From Actinoplanes derwentensis (GTDB lineage: Bacteria > Actinomycetota > Actinomycetes > Mycobacteriales > Micromonosporaceae): DNA of 64,000 nt. The position numbers and the translations under genes were made by a program. The DNA lies in NCBI RefSeq assembly GCF_900104725.1, contig NZ_LT629758.1:8270001-8334000 (forward strand), written 5' to 3'. Shown here in pieces: positions 7,913-16,136 of the stretch. Within the stretch, counting starts at the first letter, position 1. Each line of letters opens with the position of its first letter. A model generated the notes under the pieces. The model saw only the letters and a list, made by a program, of their open reading frames with translations. It was not told the origin of the DNA and did no database searches.

Positions 7913-9211
7913 GTGCCTGAGCAACGGTCTGGTGGCCGGTGGCCGACTCCCCGCCGGATAGCCACACTCTCCGTGCACACCTCGCCCCTGGAGCAACCGG
8001 GCACCGGTGACGCCGGCGGCATGAACGTGTACATCGTCGAGATCGCGAAGCGGCTGGCCGAGCGCAACGTCGAGGTGGAGATCTTCACCCGCGCCACCGC
8101 CAGCGGTCTGCCGCCGGTCGTCGAGATGGCCCCCGGCGTGCACGTCCGGCACGTGACCGCGGGCCCGTTCGAGGGCCTGGCCAAGGAGGAGCTGCCCGCC
8201 CAGCTGTGCGCGTTCACCAACGGCGTGCTGCGAGCCGAGGCGGCACACCCGCCGGGTTACTACGACCTGATCCACTCGCACTACTGGCTCTCCGGCCAGA
8301 TCGGCTGGCTGGCCCGGGAGCGCTGGGGCGTGCCGCACGTGCACACCGCGCACACTCTGGCCAAGGTGAAGAACCGGTTCATCGCCGCCGGTGACCGTCC
8401 CGAGCCGAAAGCCCGGGTGATCGGTGAGGAGCAGGTCGTCGCCGCTTCCGATCGGCTGGTGGCGAACACCGACTTCGAGGCGCAGGACCTGATCACCCAC
8501 TACGGCGCCGACCCCGCGCTGGTGAGTGTCGTACCGCCGGGTGTCGATCTGCGCCGGTTCCGTCCCGGTGCGGCCGACCGGGCCCGGTTCGGTCTGCCCG
8601 AGCACGGCCGGATCGTGGCCTTCGTCGGCCGGATCCAGCCGCTCAAGGCCCCCGACGTGCTGATCGCCGCGCTCGCCGAGATGCGGGCCGCAGGTTCCGA
8701 GGCCACCCTGGTGATCTGTGGCGGGCCCAGCGGCAGCGGCCTGGACCGGCCGTCGTCGCTGATCGAGCTGGCCGCCACGCTCGGGGTCACCGACTCGGTG
8801 GTGTTCCTGCCCCCGCAGACCGGCGACGACCTGGCCGCCCTGTACCGAGCCGCCGACCTGGTGGCGGTGCCCTCCTACAACGAGTCTTTCGGGCTGGTCG
8901 CGCTGGAGGCGCAGGCCTGTGGCACGCCCGTGGTCGCCGCCGCCGTCGGTGGTCTGGTCACCGCGGTCCGGGACGGCGTCAGCGGCGTGCTGATCGACGG
9001 GCACGACCCGGCGACCTGGGCGAAGGTGCTGGAGCGGCTGCTCGACGCGCCCGGTCAGCGGCACCGGCTGGCCGCCGGGGCGGTCGCGCACGCCTCGCAG
9101 TTCTCCTGGGACCGCACTGCCGAGACGCTGCTGCGGGTCTACCGTGACGCGGTGAGCGAGCATCGGGCACTGATCGCGGCGAGGGTCGAGGGAGTGACGT
9201 GCGGATGGTGA
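7913..9211 (+). CDS. mshA: D-inositol-3-phosphate glycosyltransferase MshA (mycothiol synthesis)
   Basis: 432 residues, GT4 fold. First step of mycothiol biosynthesis: transfer of GlcNAc from UDP-GlcNAc to 1D-myo-inositol 3-phosphate. Signatures: '[20 protein letters not shown]' (substrate loop of MshA), '[11 protein letters not shown]', '[11 protein letters not shown]', and the retaining-GT4 EX7E region '[20 protein letters not shown]'. GTG 7913 follows GGGAGGAG (7900-7907), so the longer upstream frame is not used. The next gene overlaps it by 13 bp. Soluble cytoplasmic enzyme. Order mshA, YbjN-like, gpm, senX3-regX3 is the same as in mycobacteria. Confidence 0.96.
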   Translation: MPEQRSGGRWPTPRRIATLSVHTSPLEQPGTGDAGGMNVYIVEIAKRLAERNVEVEIFTRATASGLPPVVEMAPGVHVRHVTAGPFEGLAKEELPAQLCAFTNGVLRAEAAHPPGYYDLIHSHYWLSGQIGWLARERWGVPHVHTAHTLAKVKNRFIAAGDRPEPKARVIGEEQVVAASDRLVANTDFEAQDLITHYGADPALVSVVPPGVDLRRFRPGAADRARFGLPEHGRIVAFVGRIQPLKAPDVLIAALAEMRAAGSEATLVICGGPSGSGLDRPSSLIELAATLGVTDSVVFLPPQTGDDLAALYRAADLVAVPSYNESFGLVALEAQACGTPVVAAAVGGLVTAVRDGVSGVLIDGHDPATWAKVLERLLDAPGQRHRLAAGAVAHASQFSWDRTAETLLRVYRDAVSEHRALIAARVEGVTCGW

Positions 9212-9684
9212 CCGAGCTGATCGAGCAGGCACTGACCGGCAACGGGCTGGAGTGGGAAGCCACCGGTGACGGCTCGTACGTGGTCACCCTGCCGGGCACG
9301 CACAAGCTGAAGACCGCCTGCAATCTGATCGTCGGCGAGCACGCGCTGCGGATCGAGGCGTTTGTGATGCGCCGGCCGGACGAGCGCCACGAGGAGCTCT
9401 GGGCCTGGCTACTGCGCCGCAACGCCCGGATGTACGGCGTCGCCTTCTCGATCGACGCGGCCGGTGACGTCTACCTGACCGGAAGGGTCTCGCTGAAGGC
9501 TCTGGACGCCGACGAACTGGACCGGATCCTCGGTTCGGTGCTGACCTACGCGGACGAGTCCTTCGACACGATGCTGGAGATAGGTTTCGGTTCGTCGATC
9601 CGCCGTGAGTGGGAGTGGCGGGTCAAACGCGGTGAATCGACGGCGAACCTCCAGGCCTTCACGCACCTGTTCGACCCATCCTGA
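9199..9684 (+). CDS. YbjN-domain protein
   Basis: 161 residues. Resembles the YbjN/DUF1790-type fold, also likened to type III secretion chaperones: '[20 protein letters not shown]', '[20 protein letters not shown]', '[20 protein letters not shown]'. Function is not established; its constant position after mshA suggests co-regulation. GTG 9199 is preceded by GAGGGAG (9188-9194) and overlaps mshA by 13 bp, indicating translational coupling. Confidence 0.8.
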   Translation: MRMVTELIEQALTGNGLEWEATGDGSYVVTLPGTHKLKTACNLIVGEHALRIEAFVMRRPDERHEELWAWLLRRNARMYGVAFSIDAAGDVYLTGRVSLKALDADELDRILGSVLTYADESFDTMLEIGFGSSIRREWEWRVKRGESTANLQAFTHLFDPS

Positions 9685-10206
9685 TCGATGTGATCATCAA
9701 GTCGGACTATCCGTGCCGGCCGGCCCAATGTCGACATGATTCGTCTCGCTCATGAGTTTGTTGCCTATCGATGTATGGGCTGTTGCGATCCTGGGTACTG
9801 GCGGCCGCCTGGGGATTCGCTGACAGTCTGCTCAGCGCCGCTATTTTCCGCGCCGTTGTTACCAGGCGGTATGAGTCGTGATTTCTTCCGCCACACAAAC
9901 CCATACGACATCCCCACAAACCCATACGAGTGATTGGCGGATCATCCGATCGGTTGGTTGTTCGGCAATGTGACGGTTGAGACAGATGTCGACACGAAAT
10001 CGGGTTGTGAGGCTTGACTGCCCCAACTAGCGTGGTCGATGGACGCCGAGCCGTTAGTTCGGGGAACGGGTCGATCAGCAATGATCGCCACGGTTCGGCG
10101 TTTGGGGACGGGTGGCATCAGCCGTTGGGGGACGGCGCGACCCGAGACCGGCGGTTAGTGCGGGCGGCGCCTATGGGGATGGGTGTCGTCCGCCGCCGCC
10201 GGTGCT
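9685..10206. other. Gene-free, AT-richer stretch with a 21-bp direct repeat
   Basis: About 520 bp between the convergent YbjN-like and MFS genes. Visibly lower GC than its surroundings. It contains two copies of CACAAACCCATACGA at 9894-9908 and 9915-9929 (period 21 bp). Possible small frames (for example 9736-9933, 65 codons) have no ribosome site or recognisable product. No tRNA-like arms were seen. Confidence 0.5.
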
Positions 10207-11454
10207 TCACTTCACCGCGATGTCCGACATCGTCGCCTCGTGCTCCCGCATCTGAGTCGCCCGCCGTGACCGTGCCGGCCCGGCGATCACCTGACCGGCC
10301 GCCACCAGCGCACAGATGACGAAGCAGGTCACCCACAGCGCGGTATCCCCGGCGTTCTGCAGCATCAGGCCGCCGAAGATCGGGGCCAGCGCCGACCCGG
10401 CCTGCCAGGACAGCGAGTTGAGTCCCTGATAGCGCCCTCGCAGGGCGCTCGGAGCGAGCGCGGCGATGGTGGCCGCGTTGCTCGGCGACTGGAGCATCTC
10501 GCCGAGCGTCCAGATCACCACGGTGCCGGCGAGCGCCAGAGCCGACCCGGCGACGCCGACCAGACCGAATCCGGCACCGACCAGCAGGGCGCCCGCCGCG
10601 AGCACCCGGGCGCTGTCCCGGCCCTGGATGAGCCGTGGGACGAAGAGTTGGCCGCACACGATCAGCACGCCGTTCACCGCGATGATCGTGCCGTAGTCGG
10701 TGGCCGAGAATCCGTCGGCGATCATCGAGAGCGACAGCGTCGACCCATGCTGGAAGATCACCAGCACGGTGAGGAAGTTGAGCCCGACGAAGGTCAGGAA
10801 GACCCGGTCCCGCCATGCGCTGCCGAGCCCGCCGCCGGTGGGCGCCACCGCGGCGATCTCCGCCGACGGGCGGGCCGGGCGGGTCTCGGCCAGGAAGATC
10901 AGGCTGATCACCGCGGTGATCAGGGTGGTGGTGGAGTCGACGACGAAGAGGATCAGGTAGTCCACCTGGGCGGCGAGACCGGCGCACACCGCGGCGAGCG
11001 CGAATCCCAGGTTGATGGCCCAGTAGTTCAGCGAGAAGGCCCGGACCCGGTCGGCCTCCGGCACGATGTCGATCATCATGGCGCCGAACGCGGGCCGAGC
11101 ACCTTCGGCGAACAGGCCGAGCACGAAGGCCGCGGCGAGGATCTGCGGGTACGTCTGGGCGAAGCCGAGTGCGAGCATCAGCGCCGACGCGCCGAACTGG
11201 GCGATCAGCAGGGTCGGCCGGCGGCCCCAGCGATCGGACAGCACGCCGCCGGTCATCGTGCCGATCGCGCCGCCGACCCCGTAGATCCCGAGGACCAGAC
11301 CGGCCTGGCTCTGCGAGAAGCCCCGGTCACTGGTCAGGTAGATGCTCAGGAAGAGGACGACGAACGAACCGATCCGGTTGATCAGAGTCCCGGTCCAGAG
11401 GAACCAGAACTGTCGCGGCAGCCCTCCCGCGGTCTGTCGTAACCAGCCTCGCAC
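10207..11454 (-). CDS. Major facilitator superfamily transporter (likely exporter)
   Basis: 415 residues, about 12 hydrophobic helices. The loop 2-3 signature '[15 protein letters not shown]' is the canonical MFS A-motif (GxxxDRxGRR); '[16 protein letters not shown]' lies in helix 1. Closest in style to the MdtH/DHA1-type multidrug exporters; the substrate is unknown. GTG 11454 is preceded by GGGGAGG (11461-11467). It is divergent from gpmA, with 135 bp between start codons. Confidence 0.85.
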   Translation of the reverse strand: MRGWLRQTAGGLPRQFWFLWTGTLINRIGSFVVLFLSIYLTSDRGFSQSQAGLVLGIYGVGGAIGTMTGGVLSDRWGRRPTLLIAQFGASALMLALGFAQTYPQILAAAFVLGLFAEGARPAFGAMMIDIVPEADRVRAFSLNYWAINLGFALAAVCAGLAAQVDYLILFVVDSTTTLITAVISLIFLAETRPARPSAEIAAVAPTGGGLGSAWRDRVFLTFVGLNFLTVLVIFQHGSTLSLSMIADGFSATDYGTIIAVNGVLIVCGQLFVPRLIQGRDSARVLAAGALLVGAGFGLVGVAGSALALAGTVVIWTLGEMLQSPSNAATIAALAPSALRGRYQGLNSLSWQAGSALAPIFGGLMLQNAGDTALWVTCFVICALVAAGQVIAGPARSRRATQMREHEATMSDIAVK

Positions 11455-11589
11455 CGGAACCTCCCCGTAAGTGTTGATCGAGACTTATTCCCTTACATGA
11501 CGGGGTTCGGCGCAAGCGAGTTTCGCTGTGGTGGCGGACACGTGACGGGTGGCCCTACGCGCCATCCGACCACGGGGGAAGATGGGTTC

Positions 11590-12339
11590 ATGACTGGAAC
11601 CCTGGTGCTGCTGCGGCACGGCAACAGCGAGTGGAACGCCAAGAACCTCTTCACCGGCTGGGTCGACGTCGACCTGGACGCCAAGGGTGAGACCGAGGCC
11701 CGGCGCGGCGGCGAGCTCCTCAAAGAGCAGGGGGTGCTGCCCGACGTGGTGCACACCAGCCTTCTGCGCCGCGCGATCCGCACCAGCGAGATCGCACTGC
11801 ACATCACCGACCGGCACTGGATCGAAGTGAAGCGCCACTGGCGACTCAACGAGCGCCACTACGGTGCCCTGCAGGGCAAGGACAAGAAGCAGACCCTGGA
11901 GACGTACGGCCAGGAGCAGTTCATGCTGTGGCGCCGTTCGTTCGACGTCCCGCCGCCCCCGATCGAGGACGACTCAGAGTTCTCCCAGGCCGGCGACCCG
12001 CGGTATGCGAGTCTCGCCCCGGAGATCCTGCCGAAGGCGGAGTGCCTGAAGGACGTGCTGGAGCGGGCGCTGCCCTACTGGTACGACGCGATCGTCCCCG
12101 ACCTGCGGGCCGGTAAGACGGTGCTGGTGGCGGCGCACGGCAACTCGCTGCGGGCCATCGTCAAGCACCTCGACGACATCTCCGACGACGCGATCGCCGG
12201 GCTGAACATCCCGACCGGCATCCCGCTGCGTTACGACCTGGACGAGAACCTGCGCCCGACCAACAAGGGCGGCACGTACCTCGACCCGGTCGCCGCGAAG
12301 GAGGCCGCCGAGGCGGTCGCCAACCAGGGCAAGAAGTAA
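11590..12339 (+). CDS. gpmA: 2,3-bisphosphoglycerate-dependent phosphoglycerate mutase
   Basis: 249 residues, the usual length. Interconverts 3- and 2-phosphoglycerate in glycolysis/gluconeogenesis through a phosphohistidine. Signatures: '[20 protein letters not shown]' with the catalytic RHG, '[15 protein letters not shown]', '[14 protein letters not shown]', '[15 protein letters not shown]' with the second active-site His. ATG 11590 has GGGGGAAG upstream; the frame is open further upstream without a better start. A strong hairpin follows the stop. Confidence 0.96.
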   Translation: MTGTLVLLRHGNSEWNAKNLFTGWVDVDLDAKGETEARRGGELLKEQGVLPDVVHTSLLRRAIRTSEIALHITDRHWIEVKRHWRLNERHYGALQGKDKKQTLETYGQEQFMLWRRSFDVPPPPIEDDSEFSQAGDPRYASLAPEILPKAECLKDVLERALPYWYDAIVPDLRAGKTVLVAAHGNSLRAIVKHLDDISDDAIAGLNIPTGIPLRYDLDENLRPTNKGGTYLDPVAAKEAAEAVANQGKK

Positions 12340-12341
12340 CA

Positions 12342-12378
12342 AGAAGGCCGGGCCACCCCCGTGGCGGCCCGGCCTTCT
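12342..12378. terminator. Bidirectional terminator between gpmA and phoU
   Basis: 13-bp stem (12342-12354 with 12366-12378), 11-nt loop, followed by CTTTT. It lies directly between convergent genes. Confidence 0.85.
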
Positions 12379-12405
12379 CTTTTACCTGTCAGTCTTCTCT
12401 ACCTG

Positions 12406-13080
12406 TCAGTCCTCGGTCTGGGTGCTTTCGGCCTGAGCGCTCGCGGTCTCACCGGTGATCAGGTAGATCAGGTGCTCGCCGATGTTGACGGCGTGGTCGG
12501 CGTAACGCTCGTAGAAGCGGCCCAGCAGGGCTCCGTCGATCGCGGTCTCCGCGCCGTACGGCCAGTCCTCGGCCAGCATGATCTTGAACAGCTCGCGTTC
12601 GAGGTCGTCGATCGCGTCGTCGTCCCTCTCCAACTCGGCCGCGAGCTCGGCGTTCGGCTTGGCGAGCAGGTTGGTGATCTTCTCGGCCATCTTGTCGGCG
12701 ACCTCGGCCATGCCCTTGAAAGCCGGTCGCAGCTCAGCCGGCACGGCCGGAGACGGGTGCCGGCGGGCCGCGGTCTTCGCCACGTGCTCGGCCAGGTCGC
12801 CCATCCGCTCCAGGTCGGCGCCGATGTGCAGGGCGGTGATGACCCGCCGCAGGTCGGAGGCGACCGGCGCCTGCCGGGCGATGGTGTCCGCCACCTTGAT
12901 CTCGACCTGCTCGTAGATGGCGTCGACGTCGGCGTCCCGCTCGATCACCGACTGGGCGGCCTTCAGGTCGGCGGTCAGCAGGGCCGAGGTCGCCTTGCGC
13001 AGTGCCGCGCGGACCGACTCCGCCATGGTCACCAGCAGACGGCTCACCTCGACCAGATCGGCCTGGTACTCCTCGCGCAT
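12406..13080 (-). CDS. phoU: Phosphate signalling regulator PhoU
   Basis: 224 residues, all-helical, two PhoU repeats. Metal-binding E/DxxxD motifs appear as 'DLERMGDLAEHVAK' in the first repeat and 'YERYADHAVNIGEH' in the second. PhoU connects the Pst phosphate transporter with the sensor kinase and lowers kinase activity when phosphate is plentiful. It is divergent from senX3-regX3, its expected partners. ATG 13080 has AGAGGA upstream; TTG 13086 is in frame but weaker. GTGAAC repeats lie in the shared promoter region. Confidence 0.93.
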   Translation of the reverse strand: MREEYQADLVEVSRLLVTMAESVRAALRKATSALLTADLKAAQSVIERDADVDAIYEQVEIKVADTIARQAPVASDLRRVITALHIGADLERMGDLAEHVAKTAARRHPSPAVPAELRPAFKGMAEVADKMAEKITNLLAKPNAELAAELERDDDAIDDLERELFKIMLAEDWPYGAETAIDGALLGRFYERYADHAVNIGEHLIYLITGETASAQAESTQTED

Positions 13081-13146
13081 TTCCAAATCCTCTTTCAGTG
13101 GCGAACGGCCGGGTGTCTGCAGCTCACGCTATGGGGGTGGTGCGGC

Positions 13147-13190
13147 CTGAACGTGAACACCGGTGAACGACGCCAAGCCTGGCGGTGAAC
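13147..13190. promoter_or_regulatory. Candidate Pho box between phoU and senX3
   Basis: Three direct copies of GTGAAC at 13153, 13163 and 13185 (read as GTTCAC on the minus strand), plus a partial TGAAC at 13148. Offsets are 10 and 22 bp, near one and two helical turns. Streptomyces PhoP boxes are 11-bp GTTCACC-type repeats; RegX3 sites are similar. The block lies 73-110 bp from both start codons, suiting RegX3 control of both directions. Confidence 0.6.
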
Positions 13191-13250
13191 ATTGTTCGAC
13201 GCGCGACCGATTTGCCGTAATGGCCCTGGGGTTCAGGTAAACAATGACCC

Positions 13251-13256
13251 TACGAT
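13251..13256 (+). promoter_or_regulatory. -10 element of senX3, probable leaderless start
   Basis: TACGAT ends 6 nt before GTG 13263, with no Shine-Dalgarno between. Transcription would begin at or next to the start codon. Confidence 0.6.
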
Positions 13257-13262
13257 CGCAGC

Positions 13263-14543
13263 GTGGAGTGGGAATACGCCATCGGCATGGTTGCTGCCGC
13301 GCTTGCCGTCGGCGTGGGAGCGGGACTCGCCCTTGCCCGGATTCGCCGACCGGGCGGACCGGCTCGGACCGGGGAACCGGAGGGGAGCGCTGCTATCGAA
13401 CCGGACGACGATCGCCCGGGAGGCAAACACGGCCTCAAGGGGCTCGGACGGAAGAGCCTCGATTCGTTACGGGTGGGAGTCGTCGTCCTGGACGCCGACG
13501 ATCATCCGGTTCTGGTCAATCCGGCGGCGCGGGCGATGGGCCTGCTCCGCTCCGGAGGAGCACCCGGCACCATCGCGGCTCATCCGATCCTGCGGACACT
13601 GGCCGGCCAGGTGCGCCGGACCGGGGTTCGCCGGGAGGTCGAGCTCGATCTGCCGCGCGGCCGGGCCGGTGGCGGGCACGCCCCGCTCGGCCTGCACCTG
13701 CGGGCCGTCGCGCTGAACTCGACACACGTCGCGGTCGAGGCCGCCGACGTGACCGAGTCGCATCGCCTGGCCCGGGTCCGCCGTGACTTCGTGGCCAACG
13801 TGAGCCATGAGCTGAAGACCCCGATCGGGGCCCTTCAGCTGCTGGCCGAGGCGCTGCTCGACGCGACCCAGCTGCCCGAGGCGGCCCTGGTGGACCAGTC
13901 CGAGGATCTGCTGGCCGCGCGTCGTTTCGCCGAGCGGATCCATCACGAGTCCGCCCGGATGGGCCGGCTCGTCAACGAACTGCTCGAACTCACCAGATTG
14001 CAGGGTGCCGAACCGCTGCCCAACCCGGAGCCGGTCTCGCTGGACTGGGTGATCGCCGAGGTGATCGACCGGACCCGCACGACCTCGTCGGCCAAGAACA
14101 TCGAGATCTCGTACGAGGGCCCGAAAGGCTCGATGGTGTCCGGCAGTGACAGCCAAATCGCCACCGCGGTCACCAACCTGGTGGAGAACGCGATCGCGTA
14201 CTCGGGCGAGGACACCAAAGTCTCGCTCACCATGCGGCACACCGACGACTGGATCGAGATCGACGTCACCGACCAGGGCATCGGTATCGCCCCGCATGAC
14301 GTCGAACGAGTCTTCGAACGGTTCTACCGTGCCGATCAGGCCCGGTCCCGGTCCACCGGCGGCACCGGCCTCGGCCTGGCCATCGTGAAGCACATCGCCA
14401 CCAACCACGGCGGTCGCGTCGACGTGACCAGTTCACTCGGCGACGGTTCTACGTTCACCTTGCGCCTACCGGCGCGTCCCCCTGAGTCCCCCTCGTCGTC
14501 ACCGACGGCGATTGAGATCGAGTCCGGTGTGGCCGGGCGTTAG
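13263..14543 (+). CDS. senX3: Phosphate-responsive sensor histidine kinase SenX3
   Basis: 426 residues. One N-terminal membrane helix (~5-27), a PAS-like region ('VVVLDADDHPVLVNPAARAM'), then HisKA 'RRDFVANVSHELKTPIGAL' and HATPase_c with 'VTNLVENAIAYS', 'DQGIGI', 'FERFYRADQARSRSTGGTGL'. Phosphorylates RegX3 and is restrained by PhoU when phosphate is abundant. GTG 13263 lies 6 nt after TACGAT, so the message is probably leaderless. regX3 follows 29 bp downstream in the same operon. Confidence 0.94.
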   Translation: MEWEYAIGMVAAALAVGVGAGLALARIRRPGGPARTGEPEGSAAIEPDDDRPGGKHGLKGLGRKSLDSLRVGVVVLDADDHPVLVNPAARAMGLLRSGGAPGTIAAHPILRTLAGQVRRTGVRREVELDLPRGRAGGGHAPLGLHLRAVALNSTHVAVEAADVTESHRLARVRRDFVANVSHELKTPIGALQLLAEALLDATQLPEAALVDQSEDLLAARRFAERIHHESARMGRLVNELLELTRLQGAEPLPNPEPVSLDWVIAEVIDRTRTTSSAKNIEISYEGPKGSMVSGSDSQIATAVTNLVENAIAYSGEDTKVSLTMRHTDDWIEIDVTDQGIGIAPHDVERVFERFYRADQARSRSTGGTGLGLAIVKHIATNHGGRVDVTSSLGDGSTFTLRLPARPPESPSSSPTAIEIESGVAGR

Positions 14544-14572
14544 CCCGTCCGCCGACGACGGAAGGAACTGCA

Positions 14573-15256
14573 TTGGCCCGCGTGCTAGTGGTCGAGGACG
14601 AGGAGTCGTTCTCCGACGCCCTGTCATACATGCTGCGTAAGGAGGGGTTCGAGGTCTCGGTCGCCGCGACCGGCACTTCCGCTCTGACGCAGTTCGACCG
14701 GACCGGTGCCGACATCGTGCTGCTCGACCTGATGCTGCCGGAGATGTCCGGCACCGAGGTCTGCCGTCAGCTGCGGCAGCGTTCGGCGGTTCCGATCATC
14801 ATGGTCACCGCCCGGGACAGCGAGATCGACAAGGTGGTCGGCCTGGAGATCGGAGCGGACGACTACGTCACCAAGCCGTACTCCCCTCGGGAACTCGTCG
14901 CCCGGATCCGCGCCGTGCTGCGCCGGCAGGGCACTGAGGCCGCCGAGGTCACCACGCCGACCCTGGCCGCCGGCCCGGTCCGGATGGACGTGGAGCGGCA
15001 TGTGGTGACCGTCGACGGTTCCGGCGTGCAGCTGCCGCTCAAGGAGTTCGAGCTGCTCGAACTGCTGCTGCGCAACGCCGGCCGGGTGCTCACCCGGGGG
15101 CAGCTGATCGACCGGGTCTGGGGCGCCGATTACGTCGGTGACACCAAGACGCTTGACGTGCACGTGAAGCGGCTGCGCTCCAAGGTGGAGCCGGAGCCGT
15201 CCGCGCCGCGCTACATCGTCACGGTCCGGGGGCTCGGCTACAAGTTCGAGCCATGA
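14573..15256 (+). CDS. regX3: Two-component response regulator RegX3 (OmpR/PhoB family)
   Basis: 227 residues: receiver domain (acidic 'VEDEESFS', phospho-Asp in 'VLLDLMLPEMSG', Lys in 'DDYVTKPYSPREL'), then a winged-helix Trans_reg_C ('LPLKEFELLELLLRNAG', 'VHVKRLRSKVE', 'VRGLGYKFEP'). Controls the phosphate-starvation regulon. The start is TTG 14573, chosen because GGAAGGA (14560-14566) lies 6 nt upstream and the family begins M(S/A)RVLxVEDE. A strong T-tailed terminator follows. Confidence 0.95.
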   Translation: MARVLVVEDEESFSDALSYMLRKEGFEVSVAATGTSALTQFDRTGADIVLLDLMLPEMSGTEVCRQLRQRSAVPIIMVTARDSEIDKVVGLEIGADDYVTKPYSPRELVARIRAVLRRQGTEAAEVTTPTLAAGPVRMDVERHVVTVDGSGVQLPLKEFELLELLLRNAGRVLTRGQLIDRVWGADYVGDTKTLDVHVKRLRSKVEPEPSAPRYIVTVRGLGYKFEP

Positions 15257-15300
15257 TCTTTACTTGATACGAGACTACCCTGCATGAGACTATGGTGATG

Positions 15301-15340
15301 CCGGGATGACCCGCCCGTGATCGGGTCATCCCGGTGTTTT
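15301..15340 (+). terminator. regX3 Rho-independent terminator
   Basis: Perfect 13-bp stem (15301-15313 with 15322-15334), 8-nt loop, then TGTTTT. The most canonical intrinsic terminator in this part of the window. Confidence 0.9.
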
Positions 15341-15443
15341 CCCTGCCGTCCTGTCACTACTGTCTTGCCGGTATCCACCGCACTTCTCGTCTCCACTGCC
15401 TTGCCGTTCCACCGCTCCGTTGCTTTACCGCTTTGCTTTACCT

Positions 15444-16064
15444 CTACCGCAAGGCGTCGGGGTGTCCTGCCGCGGTGAGGGCCGCGGTCAGCGCGGCGAT
15501 GGCCTGGTCGGTGATCAGCCCGCGGTCCCCGGCCGGATAGCCCCGCTCCGCCCAGCACTGGCAGGCGGCGTCGAGGAAGCTCAGATAGCCGTAGATCGCA
15601 TAGTCCAGCCGTGGGTCGTCCGGCAGTTTCAGCAGCTCACGCAGCAGATCGGCGTAGGTGTCGCGGACCTCGCGGCGCAGCCCGACCGCCGCGGCCGGCT
15701 CACCACTGGGTGACTGCACCGGGTTGAGCCAGCCGGTCGACCACTCCGCGACCACGTCGAGATAGATGCCCACCGTGGTGGCCAGCCGATCCCGTGAACC
15801 GCCCGGAGTGGCCTCGATCGCGTCACGCTGCCGATCGAGCAACTGACCGACGCCGGCCTCGATGACCGCGATGTAGAGCCCGCTCTTGCCCGCGAAATAG
15901 CGATGCACCAACGCCTCGGAAGCGCCCGCCGTCTCGGCCACCCGCGCGACCGAGACCCGGTCGTAAGGCTGCGCCCCGAACGCCTCGCCGGCCACCCGGA
16001 GAATCTCCAGTCGGCGAGTCTCGGCGTCGAGTCGTTGGCGGGGGCGGCGGTCCGTGCGTGGCAT
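15444..16064 (-). CDS. TetR-family transcriptional regulator
   Basis: 206 residues. N-terminal TetR helix-turn-helix: 'RRLEILRVAGEAFG', 'VSVARVAETAGASEALVHRY', 'FAGKSGLYIAVIEAG'. The ligand domain is unremarkable. It is divergent from a GH13 gene, and two palindromic operators lie between them. Its -10 (TAAGGT, 16071-16076, minus strand) is 6 nt before ATG 16064, so it is probably leaderless, and operator 1 covers its -35 region. This implies self-repression together with control of the amylase gene. Ligand unknown; a sugar is plausible from context. Confidence 0.9.
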   Translation of the reverse strand: MPRTDRRPRQRLDAETRRLEILRVAGEAFGAQPYDRVSVARVAETAGASEALVHRYFAGKSGLYIAVIEAGVGQLLDRQRDAIEATPGGSRDRLATTVGIYLDVVAEWSTGWLNPVQSPSGEPAAAVGLRREVRDTYADLLRELLKLPDDPRLDYAIYGYLSFLDAACQCWAERGYPAGDRGLITDQAIAALTAALTAAGHPDALR

Positions 16065-16070
16065 GAGTCG

Positions 16071-16076
16071 ACCTTA
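16071..16076 (-). promoter_or_regulatory. -10 element of the tetR gene
   Basis: TAAGGT on the minus strand, 6 nt before ATG 16064; no Shine-Dalgarno. The -35 position falls inside operator 1. Confidence 0.55.
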
Positions 16077-16084
16077 CCGGTTTT

Positions 16085-16101
16085 AGTGAGCTAAGCTCAG
16101 T
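16085..16101. promoter_or_regulatory. TetR operator 1
   Basis: 17-bp near-palindrome, core TGAGC-TAA-GCTCA, flanked by A/T. Its centre is 22 bp from operator 2. It overlaps the -35 of tetR. Confidence 0.7.
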
Positions 16102-16106
16102 TGGTT

Positions 16107-16123
16107 ACTGAGTGATGCTCACT
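16107..16123. promoter_or_regulatory. TetR operator 2
   Basis: 17-bp near-palindrome TGAGT-GAT-GCTCA flanked by AC/CT. It abuts the Shine-Dalgarno (16124-16130) of the GH13 gene. Together with operator 1 it also makes a wider inverted repeat (TTAGTGAGC 16083-16091 / GCTCACTAA 16117-16125). Confidence 0.7.
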
Positions 16124-16136
16124 AAGGAGAGTGCTC

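Noticed and set aside
9736..9933. 65-codon frame in the AT-richer island, including a Cys-rich start
   Set aside because: No Shine-Dalgarno, no recognisable motif, and it ends in the direct repeat; kept only as non-coding.
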